Of a stretch of 64,000 nt of DNA, positions 47,540 through 59,800 are shown one piece after another. Origin of the DNA: Tetrastigma voinierianum (lineage: Eukaryota; Streptophyta; Magnoliopsida; Vitales; Vitaceae). A model generated the notes under the pieces. The model was not told the DNA's origin. It worked only from the letters and a program-made list of their open reading frames with translations, and searched no databases. The stretch is from assembly GCA_016808115.1 (NCBI GenBank), contig JAEQBH010000285.1:310001-374000 (forward strand), read 5' to 3'. The first letter of the stretch is position 1, and the number at the start of each line of letters is the position of its first letter. A program made the translations under genes and the position numbers.

Positions 47540-50060
47540 ATATAAGAACGGGGGTTTAAATGTTCAAGTAGAAAGAATGAGCAAATTTCTCGTGAGTGCG
47601 AAACAAAGTCGTGCAAGTCAGAAGGCGAAGCCCCAGTGGGCGAGAGGGGAAAGCGCCAAGAAGGACCTTAGCTTCGCGTAAAGAGATGAAAGCTTGGGTG
47701 TCGAGAACACCTCGATCTCGCTCGTCTCTACAAACAGATTCTTCCACCTCCTTCATCCTAACTTGAAAATTGAAGTCCAAACCAGAAAAACTCGCAGCTC
47801 CGCTGCTGAAAGCAAGCCATCCGTAAGTCCATACGTGCAGGCTCATTCCTCGCTCCGCGACATTCCCATCCCTATGGCTAACCATAGCCTCGCTCCGGCT
47901 GTCCATGATAACGCAGACTCCTCAAACAAGGCCCACCTGAGCTCCTCGGGCCGGGGCCTCCCGCCGGCCCGATCCAACGCCGCTGCTTTGGTGCACAGCT
48001 CCTCCCTGGCAACCTAAAACTCTTCCTTAACCACCCGTAGCTCATCTTAGACAACCCTTAGGCCCTCTATGGCCTTCTTCTCTCGGTCTTCAACTCTCGC
48101 CTTTGCGGTCGAGGTGTGCTTCAGGTCAGATTTATGTGTCACAACATCCTCAGGCAAGCTTTGTATCCGAGCTGGTAGTCACTCTCTTGAAACCAAGGAG
48201 GCGACTTTAGCTTCAGATAAGCTTTCGCCGCCCAAGAGCTCTCACACCGATCCAGCCCTCCTTGCCGTCCTTTATATAAGAGCACCGCCAAAAACAAGAT
48301 GGAGTTAGCGATAACATTAACACAACGACGGTATTTGATAAAAAAGGCGCTTCTGACATACAGAGATTCGCTCTCAGAGCGACAGTGGCCGTGAGCCTCC
48401 TCAACCCATTGTGGCTTCACCTTCTTGAGATCAACCCATGATGCATTTAAATGTTTCGACGGCGAGCCCCGCATTGGTAAACAACGAGTCCTCACCCCCC
48501 TCAGCTCCAAAGTGATCATTTCTCACATTTCCCTGTATCGAAGGGAAGGCGTGTCGTTTTGCGCTAAAGGGCTCTAGATAGAGATAAGAAGAACTTTCAA
48601 ATGAGGCTTGGAAGCCCTTCTCAAAGAACCCTTGGCTCCTGCAGCAGAGGATGAGCGATGTTGCGCACCCACCACCTTGGACACCTCGGCCAAAGAGGGC
48701 AACGCCTGCCCCCTCACCCGAACTTGGGCTTGTGATCCCTGCTCCTTGACAGGCGATCGCAGAACAGACACTCCCAACTTCGGGGCCTTACCCCGGGCCA
48801 AGAGGCTCGGGCCAAGAGGCTGCACTCAGGAGGATCCTGAGCCTTATGCTTTAAGCTTCTCCTCTTCTTCGCCAACAACTCGACACGGGCCTGAAGTTCT
48901 CCCCCAGTTGGCTTCACAGCAAGAGGCCCCCCAAGAGAAGTTTCCATAGCAGAGGGCAGAGGAGATCTCGAATAAGGGGAACAAGAAGGGATCACACCTG
49001 AAGAGCCGAGAATGTCCGACCTGATCAGATCTGAATACGCTCGAGGGTGACACTTTCCCAACTGCCACTTTACTCGTCCCTGTGGGAGGTCGGAGGATAC
49101 CAAGGCAACGCGAACCAAAGCAAAGTCAAAACATAATATGATCTTAAAGTCAATTTCTACTAGCATAGACAAAACTCACGTTGTGTTCTCAAGGGCAAGC
49201 CATACCGCCGGAATCCCCAACGTATCGCCTTTGATCACAGGCATTCAACAGCGACCCCCGACAATGAAATAACGCTCTTTCCAATGCTTCAAGGAAAAAG
49301 AGGCCTGAATGATAAATCCGGCAAGGCCCGCTTAAATATACAGCCTCTGAGGCCTCTTCTTTCACACTAAGAGATCCAAAGAAGAGCTATACTAGGGACC
49401 CCAGCCCTTATCCCCGAAAAACCAAAAGTGCACTCAAGACGCCCAAAAATTGGGGAGAGATGGACGTACATACATTGAAATGTTGTAGACGCTGATGAAG
49501 TGGCAAGGAGCTGAGACCATTCTCAAAGGCCGCCAAAGAAGGCACTATCTTGGGAACTGAACAACATAAGACGTGAGAAGATCATGACACCATATTCGGA
49601 CACCGGAAGGAGGTCCATATCGAGTAGCGAAGATTTTAGCGTACGAAGGCTCAACCCGGCTAGGGCCCAAGGCATCCGTGTACCTCACGGCCGCCCTCAA
49701 ATATTCGAAGCCACAGGGATACCTAATCTCGCTAATCTTCCCTCGCTCGTCGCTGGGAGTGAAGATAACCTACTAGAAGCGACTCAACTACAAAACAGAC
49801 TATAGAGTCCGCCGCCAATTTGCCCCGACTCAGGCTCCTCAGCCGGCCTTCCCTCTATGCTCAGGCCTACAGAACAAGAAGACCTAGAGGAAGCACGCAT
49901 GATTAAGCGGCGGAGAGAGGCAGGGCCCCAACCCAACACGCCCTAACAACCCAAAAATTCAAAACAAGGAAAGAAAAACGGGCAAAGAAGAAGAAAGACG
50001 CACCAAACTAAGGAGGAAAGTGCAGAAAACAAATTTCTCAGGAGACAGGGATTTTACGTA
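47540..50060 (-). pseudogene. Antisense ORF region of the Tat element (putative gypsy-type transposon protein, Transposase_28-like)
   Basis: Minus-strand frames carry a series of long ORFs opposite to pol. Near 49,190-49,330 one frame reads GFIIQASFSLKHWKERYFIV, resembling the LPSSLKNWKxRFFFV motif of the family once named putative gypsy type transposon (PF04195). Downstream on the minus strand, 48,714-49,172 (152 codons) and 47,556-47,906 (116 codons) have Ser/Arg/Glu-rich sequence as in the coiled tail of that family. Tat elements of several plants carry such an ORF antisense to pol. Start and end are approximate and there are several breaks. Function unknown. Confidence 0.5.
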
Positions 50061-50317
50061 AAGCACCACAAGTAGTTCTGAGCGCTGATCAAAGACACTT
50101 TCAAACCCGCAAAAGAAGTGGAAAAGTGTGATACGAGGAATGTTTCTAAAGATATGAGAAGCAACACCGAACGGCGCGAAAATCTAAAGAGCGCCCATCA
50201 TTATCACAAGACGCTTGACGTGACAAAGCCCGTATCAACCATCCCTGCTAGCCACATGGAAGCCGCAACCGATCCAAGAAATTTATTCAAATTTCGCCTG
50301 GGCTCGCTTCACACCAA

Positions 50318-50946
50318 GGGTCAGGGCAACCACAAAACAATACGTGCATGCGCCAGAGCGCAGTCATAAGCAAGCCTGCAACCTCCGCCTATGAAAGGAG
50401 TCAGCACATACCCAATAAAAGAAGCTCACCCATAGCGCAGATCCTACTCCGCTAAAGACACGAGCCTCGCGCCTACACTCAAACCACCCCGCTGCGTAAT
50501 CGGCCGACATAGCGCCCAAAAAACTCGTGTAAAAGGAAAAGTGCCCAGTCTCCATGATCCACGCCCCACGGATTAGGAAAGAAGGATCTTACATGATCAT
50601 GGCTCCTACATTATCCCTTAAGAGTCGGTCCATGATAAGGAAAATGAAACTCCTCACCCAATGGGAGATACCAAATCACCATCTAACAAGGAAAGTAACC
50701 AATCGCTTTCCTTTAAAAATATCTAATCTATCTCTACCACAAAAAGGCACGCAGTTGATAACGCCATAAACGCTTGAATTCTTCCTTCTCACAAAAAGAA
50801 CCGACTTACCATCTGAGGGACGCACCCAAGACACCCCCCACCTGATCACCCTTTCACAAGTGTGCCGTGTGTCAGACGACAATCCGACCAATAAACTGGG
50901 CTAAGCGACTCCAAGAAGCTAACAAGACGGTAGAAAAGCACCATCA
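50318..50946 (+). mobile_element. 3' LTR of the Tat element
   Basis: It aligns in order with the 5' LTR and ends GAAAAGCACCATCA at 50,946. Its left end is eroded: AACCACAAAACAATACGTGC corresponds to the AGAAAAACAATATGCGCAC near the start of the 5' LTR, so I place it at about 50,318. No clear polypurine tract is seen before it. Confidence 0.75.
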
Positions 50947-51165
50947 ATTGTACATAAAAAATCGATCATGGAGTTATAGAATTTAAAATTTTATATTTCA
51001 TGTAGTGTCACATTTTTCAAATGACACCATAGTGACACTTTCTAGAAAATGACATTATAATCCAAAATTTTGATTTCATACGGTGTCACTTTTAAGAAAA
51101 TGAGATCATAAATCTTATTTTTGTAACTTTTCAGAGAAACACCATTTATTAATTTTGTAGTAGTG
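50947..51165. mobile_element. Terminal fragment of a third CACTA element
   Basis: It ends AATTTTGTAGTAGTG at 51,165, the reverse complement of CACTACTACAAAATT, a CACTA-type terminus. Before it, TGACACCATAGTGACACTTT and GTGTCACTTTT look like subterminal repeats. The Tat element lies directly to the left. The other end of this CACTA was not found; it may lie in the AT-rich DNA between 25 and 28 kb, with both retrotransposons inserted into it. Confidence 0.55.
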
Positions 51166-51184
51166 AATGCTTATACTTTATTCT

Positions 51185-51965
51185 AAAAATCCTGATGAGT
51201 CCACCAAGCAGCCTGAAATCTAAAGCTAGGAGGGGTGAAAGGTGCCAAGGAATCCAGATCAACCAAAATAGGTGCGTGGGCATTGGTCAATGTCTCACGA
51301 TAGCATGTTCAAAAGATAATCTTCCGCAGTACAAATCGCTCTATCCAGGCGTGTGCCCTCGAACTTTGCACCAGGTGTATTTAGGACCGACATACCCTAA
51401 GTCAAGCAAGCGATGTTCATGTGGCCAATTTCAAGATGTTCATGTAGCCAATTTCAAAATCCTGAGCAACATCTGGGATCCCATCTCCCTGCGCTAGATG
51501 TCTCTTCCATTGACATAATAGAGTTAAAGTCACCAACAGCTATACAAGGCAAATTCAAATTCCAAGAACCTTTTATTTAGATCATGCCACAGAAATCTCC
51601 TGAGTGAAGGGGTAGGACTACCATAGACTATAGAAAGAAGCATGGAGGTCGACCTTAGGATCTAATCCACATGTGTATAAACTGAGGATGAGTTTTTAAA
51701 ACATCGCCCTGAATGTAATCTTTCCAAAACACCCATATACCACCACCGAACCCTAGAGCTAGCCTCAACCCGTATCCAATTGTCAAGGCCCATTTTGATG
51801 CAACAAATACGGCTCGGGCTGAGTGTTTTCCTCACACTTATAAACTCATCACTAACCCTTTCACAACCGACGCGATAACCCAACACCCTCCTCACACACT
51901 CCAGCTCGGCCTGGCGAGTCGACAACCCGGCCCCTAAAGGCTTCACTTGTTTGATAACCCAGCCT
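51185..51965 (-). pseudogene. LINE endonuclease domain remnant (5' part of ORF2)
   Basis: On the minus strand, running from 51,965 down, frames show MGLDNWIRVEA, GGIWVFWKDYIQGDVLKTHP, QFIHM, then AVGDFNSIMSMEE with the endonuclease motif GDFN at 51,523-51,534, then LDRAICTA near 51,325. This is the order of an apurinic-type endonuclease of plant L1-like LINEs, which nicks target DNA to prime reverse transcription. The LINE breaks off near 51,185 and no RT domain is present to the left. Several frame changes are present. A 60-bp duplication lies in its upstream part (see findings). Confidence 0.8.
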
Positions 51966-52277
51966 TCCGATACCAGTTGCAGCGATCTTGGCCTTCTCTC
52001 AATCCCAAAAGCCTACTTCACAGGCTTATGCTTCCTCACACTTATAAACTCATCACCAACCTTCCACAACCGACGCGATAACCCAACACTATCAGCCCGA
52101 ACTCCCACTTATTCTGAGGTACAAACTAGTGCCTATAATGTCAGTTTATGGATTCTAATCAACTCTTTCACTATACGGTTAAAGGATTGTATAGCCCCGC
52201 TGCAGAAGCTCCACACCAGAATAATTTATAATAAGATGTGAATAGGTTTAGGAAGAAGATACCTCAACCAGGAGGGA

Positions 52278-52562
52278 TGTGATTCTTTTCCCTAGCAGAA
52301 TTGTCACAGCTGACAGTGCCTGTTGTTACCCCACTGGGATCGGCTGGCAAAGGAACGAGGTGCTGGTCCTGATCTACTTATTATCAGTAGTATGCAGAAA
52401 GAAGAGAAGAAGGCAGCATGGTATAAGGGCAGAACAGAGCAAGAAGGCAGCAGCAAAGAGGTGTTATATGTTATATATATAAGGGTATATGTTATGTTAT
52501 ATATATATAATATATAATAATATATATGAAGAATAAAGGAATATAAGAAGAGAGTATTTACA
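52278..52562 (+). mobile_element. Possible short solo LTR (Ty1/copia-like) inside the LINE
   Basis: The segment starts TGTGATTCTTTTCCC and ends AGAGAGTATTTACA. It contains TTATATATATAAGGG as a TATA-like box and GAATAAAGG as a polyadenylation signal, the usual makeup of a small copia LTR. It interrupts LINE sequence on both sides. No clear target duplication was found (AGGGA against TCGAC), so the call is tentative. Confidence 0.4.
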
Positions 52563-53298
52563 TCGACAGATCTTGGTGGTGCTCCATAAGAGTAGGGTCA
52601 TATGTATTAGTATGATTAACCACCACTCTAGTCGTTTCTGAGGCTGACTTAGTCCTTCAAACCACTACATGTTTCACCCTCGCTTGAATAAATTTGGTGC
52701 CACCTCGGCGTCCATTCCCCTTTGAAGAGCTGGCACCTTACCTGGTTGTCGGGGCTCCCGCCTTGTGGGTCCCCTCTAGAATCACCTTGAGGGTGGTTAG
52801 TGGAGTCCATTTGGACAGTGGGTCACTTCCGTTTAACGTGATGTGGATGGTGTAAGCAGTCCTCAAGAGGAAGAGCTCCTTCAGCACCATTGCATCCACT
52901 TTATTCTCCTCCATATTAGGTGCTTATGGGTCTTCAACCTGTAACATTGAATATCTCGACCAGTTACGAGCAGTGGTATTTGTCTCCCTCCTCCAAGGGG
53001 CACCGCTATCATCCTTCCTTATATTGCCATGAAGTTTGGTATCTGCCGTACGAGCTCCATTTCCGATATCTGGTCACCAACATCCGTTGGTTAGACACTC
53101 AACAACCTCAGGATTGCAGATAGGTACTATCAGTACCGGATTTGGCTCTTGAGCAGTATCCGAAGTCATCACATTCTTCTGCACTAGAGAAGGGCACTCT
53201 CACACCCGATGGCCAAATCTACCACATTAAAAAACACACTAAGTACAGCCCTTCATACTCTATCCTGCGGAATCTATTTCTCAATCTGAACTTAGACA
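52563..53298 (-). pseudogene. LINE ORF1, zinc-knuckle end and tail
   Basis: Minus-strand reading just inside 53,298 gives a RLRNRF-like segment and then RRIEYEGLYLVCF, followed by Trp/Gly/Val-rich sequence. In plant LINE ORF1 proteins the DUF4283 domain is followed by VxGxxxxVEYEGLxxICFxCGxxGH (zf-CCHC_4), so this is the part that enters the knuckle. The first knuckle Cys is readable; later ones are lost. The rest, to 52,563, should be the Pro/Ser-rich ORF1 tail and has no motif. It joins the piece at 56,771-56,858 once the CACTA element is removed. Confidence 0.65.
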
Positions 53299-53755
53299 CA
53301 CTACAAGAAAACATGTTATTGTTGTGGACAAAAGTTTATTGATGAATTGTAATTTCATCGCTAAAAGAAACTTTTACTGATGAAATTTTAACTTTCATTC
53401 AAAATCATACTTTGTCCCCTAAGTAAAATTATATTATAGTATTTATCATCAAAAAATTATATTATAGCGTGCAACTATTTAGTATAAACCAATGAAATGT
53501 AAGTTTTTAAATTATTAAATGACTATTTTTAAAAGACTTTATATATTATCTTTAATTATTATCAAAAAAAATTCAAGCATTTAATTATTAAAGATAAAAA
53601 ATGTTATAACTTATTCCATAAAAGTAATAATTTTTGTAATTATCTATTTCATTTGGGATTTAAAAATATATATTTGGATAGATTTTGTGATAAATAAGCA
53701 ATTTATTTTTAATTTGGTACTTTAAATTTTTAAATGTATATTTGACTTTTAAATT

Positions 53756-53808
<53 letters not shown>

Positions 53809-54704
53809 TCTAATTATTACTATTTAATTTTTGACAAGTGTTTGACAATAAAATGATAAGTTATTCCACAAAAGTAGTAGCTATTTCTTCTTGATTGGAT
53901 AACTTTTTGTAATGAAAATTGAATCTATATTTAAAATATTATAAATTTAAAACTAACAAATTAGTTTGAAGTATTTAATTACATCTTAATTAATAATTTA
54001 TTATTTTATGTAACACATACTTGTTCTATTTAATTATTAATCATTGACATTCTAAAACTAATTCGTTGTTAAGAATAAATAAATAAATTATATAAGAAAA
54101 TAATAATTATTGTAACTAATATTTTAGTTGTAACTAACATATTTATATTAAATTATATTATAATATATATATTTATATATATATATATAAAATTATTGAC
54201 TAATATTTTAGTTGTTAAGGACTAATATATATATAAAATTATTGACTAATATTTTAGTTGTTAAGGACTAATATAACCATTTAATTATTAATCATTGACC
54301 TTTTAAAAGTAATTAGTGGTTAAGAAAAAATAATAAATTATAACATAAAATAATAAATATTGTAACTAAAATCTTTATATTCTATACATATTTTAAATAA
54401 TAAATTATTTAATTTTAGTTATAACAAATATTTAACTCTCTAAAACAAATTATAAGTTTTGCCACAAAAGTAGCAACTATCATAGCTATTTACTCTTGAT
54501 TGATAAGTTTTTTTTGACAAATAATATAATCTATATTTAAATATTAATTGATTTTAAAATTAAAACTAACAAATTAGTACAATATTTAATGTATTTTTAA
54601 TTCATTTTTTATTTTTAACATATACTTGTTTAATTTAATTATTAATCAGCTGACTTTCTAAAATTATTAGTTGTTAAAGAGGAAAATAATAAATTATATC
54701 ATAA

Positions 54705-54781
<77 letters not shown>

Positions 54782-56770
54782 CTCCACCAGTACGATTTAA
54801 TTTTAAAATTATTTGATAATAAAATATAGGTTATGCACAAAAAGTTGTAACTGTCATAGCTTTTTATTTTCTATTGTATAAAATTTTTAATGAATAATGA
54901 ATCTATATTTCAAATATTAATTAAGTTTTTAAAATAAAATTAAAAATTAATGTAAAGTATTAAATTAAATCTTAATTAATAATATTATTTTATTTTAACA
55001 TATAATTATTCTCTTTAATTATTAATCAATAAAATAATAAATTACATCATAAGATGCTAAATATCGTATTTAATAATTTGTTAAGAATTTTATATTTTTA
55101 TAGATTTAAAAAATTATTTAATTTATTATTTTACTTCCTTACATTAAATTTTATTTTTGATTTAATTTTTAATTTATGAAATATAATTAGTAATTTTTAA
55201 TATTTTAGTTTATAAAAGTGAATCTTATTTTTAGTGTAATTTTTGAAAAGTGAATGCTATCTTTTTTATAAAAAAAATTATAATTATTAAAATTTCAAAA
55301 CTGCATGAAATTTCAATTTTTTTTAGTTTAATAATTTGTAAATTCTAATTTTAATTCTTTACTTTTATGATATTTGAACTTTAAAAAATATAAAAACGTG
55401 CCTTCATCAATTGCATGAAATGCAGCAAATGTAGCAATATGCTAACAAATGGACGTAGTGGATACATATTAGTTATTTGTTAAATAAAATGAAAATAAAT
55501 AAAAAGAAAAAAAGAAAAAGTCTTACCCACAACAACACTTTAAGTCTTAAGAAATCCAATACTCATTCTCCCCACATTTAACAAACATTCTCTCAATCGT
55601 CAATCATCTTCATAGCGACTTGCATCATTCTCTAACTATATTCATTGAATCAAAAAAGTATTTTATCTACAAGGTCTAAATATCATTTCATCACTAAAAT
55701 TTAAATGTGATGTTTCCTTTATTCGAACGACGATTTGTTTTTTTAATTTCATATTTTCTTTTCTTTTGTACGCGATGCAGGTTGGTTGGAGATATAATGA
55801 CACCAATATCTGAGAGTTTATGATTTAAAGCATAAATGTTTGGAAAAATTTTGGGACAAGGATCTAAATATGTCAAAGGACATGCTTTTGGCCTCAAACT
55901 AGTTTCATTTTCTAAATTCAGAGAGTTCGTGGTAGAGTGAAGAGATTAGACTTGTTGATAATACTTGCGGAGACTCAACAACAACAATTTAAGACTCAAT
56001 GGTCTTGAATTTAACAATTCAAGACCAAGATCTGTATCTGAAGCAACATAATAGCTATGATTGATGTTTCATTACTATATTTTCCTTTTTTTGATTGTAC
56101 TAATGTAATTTGTTTTTTAATAGGTAGTTTGTTAAACCAATAATTATTTTATGTGAAATTATTAGCATAGATTTTGTACTCTAATATTTACATGTATGAT
56201 TTAAAATAACTATCAACAAAAATGATGTGATATATATTTTCATTTTTGTAAGCAAGTTTATATTGAAATTATTATATTAATGTATTAAAGGTTTTTTATA
56301 TAATTTAGGACAAAATAATAAGAAATTAATTTATTCAATTATAAATATATATTAAATGAATTTATGGCTTATTTAATAATATATGTAATTATCTTAGAAA
56401 TAAAATATTTGAGAAAAATAACAAAATATTTAATAAGTAATAAGACATATTTAATAAAAATAGTAAAATGTTTAATAAAAATTCTCAATATTTAATAAAA
56501 TATATAATGAAAAAAATAAAATATTTATTTATAAACAAAATATTTAAGAAAAACTCATTAGTGAGAAAAAATGTTATTTAAAACTTTTGGCGATGATAAA
56601 ATTAATTTGTGCAAATTTTGTTGCTATTATATTATTGGTGACAATATTTCTATTTTTAATGATATTATATTATTTTGGCAATGCAGAGCAGGATTTTGTC
56701 ATAAAACTTTAACGACGAAATGCAAGCATTGAAGTGATAAAATAGCTCGCAACCCTATTTTCTTGTAGTG
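53299..56770 (+). mobile_element. Non-autonomous CACTA element, 3.47 kb, complete ends and target duplication
   Basis: The left end is CACTACAAGAAAA at 53,299 and the right end TTTTCTTGTAGTG finishes at 56,770, a perfect 13-bp terminal inverted repeat. ACA flanks both sides (53,296-53,298 and 56,771-56,773), the 3-bp duplication that CACTA transposases make. Subterminal sequences share GACGAAA and GATGAAATTTTA-type words in both orientations. The interior is very AT-rich, with (TA)n at 53,760-53,806 and 54,709-54,779, and no transposase. A tract at 55,560-55,900 is less AT-rich but not coding. Confidence 0.9.
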
Positions 56771-56858
56771 ACAGGCGGCTTAGACAAGTCCATGACACAT
56801 AGTCTTGCGAAGTACCCGGAGACTAAGCTTGTGGCGGCATCGGCTTTAATGTCGGTCT
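56771..56858 (-). pseudogene. LINE ORF1 piece between the CACTA and hAT insertions
   Basis: Minus-strand translation gives IKADAATSLVSGYFARLCV followed by MDLSKPPV. It matches the end of the DUF4283 domain in plant LINE and retrotransposon-like ORF1 proteins (VDxATxxVSRGxFARLCVEVDL). It continues the 60,577-61,220 piece and leads into 53,298. Confidence 0.85.
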
Positions 56859-59800
56859 CAGTGGGCGGTTTAGGGGGGCGTGCCGCCCCGATGTGGTTTG
56901 AGATTTTTTTTTCAGTGGGATAAGTGACGTCGTTTGGTCCCTAGTCTTCCGCTGAAGGCCTTGAACTCAAACCAAAGTAAAAATAGGGCAAGAGGAGAGG
57001 GGGCAGGCGTGCATGCGTCTCCATTCAGTCTTGTTCTCTACTTCTCTCTCAAGATTCTCTAAGCTAAGAGTAGTTGAGCTAAAAGGTGAATATTGTTTAG
57101 ATTTTCCAAATTTTGGTTGGATTAGGTCGATTGGGAATTTGGGGCGATGGGTTTATTGATTTTTCACGAGAAGCAGACACCCCATTCTCTAATCGACCTT
57201 GCGCCATGGGGGGAACAACTGTGAAACTAACTCACTGGTATATAAAGGGTATCCAGATTATGCCACCCATCCATTTCACATTAGTTTTTCTTCTCCATTT
57301 TCTCTTTGATTTCTTTGCATTCTTCTTCTTCTTGTTTACGAGGTTTGCATTTCAAAGGTATGTGTTTTGCTTTTATGTTGCACTGTACGCATTCATGGCA
57401 TTTTACGGAATATCGGTCAATCGAGATTATCTCGGCCTGCAATGCGTCCCAGTGAAGGCAGGTCAGTCTTCTTATTCATAATAATGCCCGATAACCTCTG
57501 CTTTGATCGAGTCAATTTGTGAAAGGAAGGAGAGAGAGAACATATTTTAAACTTGTTTCTCGATTTTCCTTTATTTTTAATTCTTTATGTGATGTGATCT
57601 CTACGCATATGGAAGTCAGACACCATTTCATTTAGTTAGTACATTTTTGTTGGATTTCAAATTTATTGGGTTTGAGTTTCCAATTGTATTTATTTGGTTA
57701 GGTTAATTTTTAGATTCTATTTTTAATTGAAAATTTGAAATTGATTGAGTTAAGTTTTAATTATTCAATTGATATTGGTTAGATGAATTATGATTATTAG
57801 ATGGGATTATTGAATTGTGGATTGTTGAATTGGATTATTGAATTGTTGATTGTTGAATTGTGGCATGTTGAATTGTAGACCAATAATTGAATTGTTGAGA
57901 AATTGACATTTATTGGATTGTTGATTATTATTAATATTGAAATATTGAATTGTTGAGAGAATTATGGATTTATTTTGTAGGTTTTATTCTATTGAGAATG
58001 AAAAGATATTTTTCAAACATACCTAAAAGTTCAGTTGGGTCACATAGTATTGAACAACGACTAACTCAAATGCAATGTAGTAGAATGTTAGTGACGAGTA
58101 ATCTGGATGAGATTGAAGTGTCGAGATGGCGTTGTTAGTGATGAGGTTATGTAGCCGATTGAAAAGTTTTAATGTGAATATTCTGACATCATTAGAGAAT
58201 ACGCATCAAGGTCCTTGTCAACCACACAATCATATTTTTCGAAGAAGCCTGGAAAAGATAATGAGTTTAGAGATGCTTGGTTTAAGGACAATATTTGGTT
58301 GGAATATAGTGTAGCAAAAGATGCTGCTTTTTGTTTTTGGTGTTTTCTTTTCAAGCCGGTTTTTACAGGGGATGAGGCGTTCACAACAAATGGGTTTGGG
58401 CCGTTTTGCAATTGGAAAAAAGCCATAGATAAATTTAGAGACCATGTTAGCGGTTCGGTGTGCGTGCCCACAACAAGCGAACGATTTTGAGAACTTTGAA
58501 AATCAAAAAGCGAGTGGGCTTATTGTTAAGGGGACAAATCTAAAAGTGAACAAACACTATCGCGTCGTTTAGCGACATTCTTGATATTTATTCGTTATCT
58601 TACAGGTCGGGGTTTTGGCTTCGGAGGACATGATGGAGTCTTCCATCGTTAAGGAAGGGAGATTTTGCGGAGTTAGTGCGTTGGTATAGCTAAAGGAATG
58701 GGAGGTCGGGAATGTTGTTTTTGAAGAATGCTCAGGCTTGATAACGGATAGTGGCTCCATTAGTGCAAAAGACATGATTAATGCTTGTCTTTATTGAAAC
58801 TACACTTGCAATGTTAGGTGATCTTGGTGACAAGTCATTTTCTATTATGGTTGATGAAGCTCGTGATTGCTCGGTGAAAGAATAAATGGCTTTTGTGATT
58901 AGATATGTGAACAAGTGTGGAGAAATAATTGAACGATTTTTAGGTTTGGTTCATGTGAGGGAGACATCGGCAAAATGTTTGAAGGAAGCTATTGAATCTC
59001 TCTTTGCTAAATATGGTTTGTCTTTGTTGAGATTGAGAGGTCAAGGGTATGATGGTGCAGCAAATATGCGAGGCGAGTTTAATGGTTTGAAGTCAACATT
59101 TTGAGAAAATCATACGCATGGTATGTTCATTGTTTTGCACATCAACCGGAGTTGGTAATTGTTGCTATATGCAAAACTCATCGATATACTTGTGATTTTT
59201 TTGTTACTTGCTATGATTGTGAATACATGTGGATCATCTTGCAAAAGGTCGGATGAACCGACAAAGGAGCATGAGAGAAGGGTGGGCGTCTTGGGAATGG
59301 AGAAGTAACCACGGTACAGAAAAATCAAGAGACTTCTTTGCATAGAACCCAGGTGATACTCGATGGGGGTCACACTATGTCACCATTGTTAAGCTCAGAT
59401 ATGTAACCATGGTGTTGGAAGTTTTACAAATTGTGTTTGATGACGGTACTCAGCTCGAATCGGGAGCTCAGATAGGGGTTGTACCAAAGGATGCAGACTT
59501 TTGAGTTTGTTTTTCCTATGATATTGATGAAACGTTTGTTGGGAATGACAAATAGATTATCTATGGTTTTGCAAGAGAAAGATGCAAATATTCTAAATGC
59601 TATTATTCAGATCAAAGCTGTGAAAATTGAGTTACAAAGTCTAAGAGAATCTGGATGGGATGGTTTGTTGAAAGAAGTAGAGACATTTTGTCAAGCTAAT
59701 AAAATTTCAATTGTTAATATGGAAGGCCTTAGTACCAAGCCTAGTTCGAGATGAAGAGGGATGGACAAACGGTCTCAAACTATCATCTCATTATCAGTGG

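Larger units (their letters stand above)
39358..50946 (+). mobile_element. Ty3/gypsy Tat-lineage LTR retrotransposon, 11.6 kb, all frames broken
   Basis: LTRs of about 615 bp lie at 39,358-39,972 and about 50,318-50,946. The order between them is gag, RT, RNase H, a second (archaeal-type) RNase H, integrase, tandem repeats, and an antisense ORF region. The additional RNase H and the long region after pol with an antisense ORF mark the Tat lineage. The flanks ATTAT (39,353-39,357) and ATTGT (50,947-50,951) match 4 of 5 as a target duplication. Confidence 0.85.

Noticed and set aside
48608..48949. 113-codon plus-strand ORF rich in Pro, Ala and Thr
   Set aside because: It overlaps the antisense ORF region of the Tat element. 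The minus strand has the longer and more family-like reading, although neither is certain.
57113..57481. 122-codon ORF before the hAT transposase
   Set aside because: It lies in the 5' region of the hAT element, over a pyrimidine-rich tract, with no conserved domain. The transposase start is better placed at 57,998.
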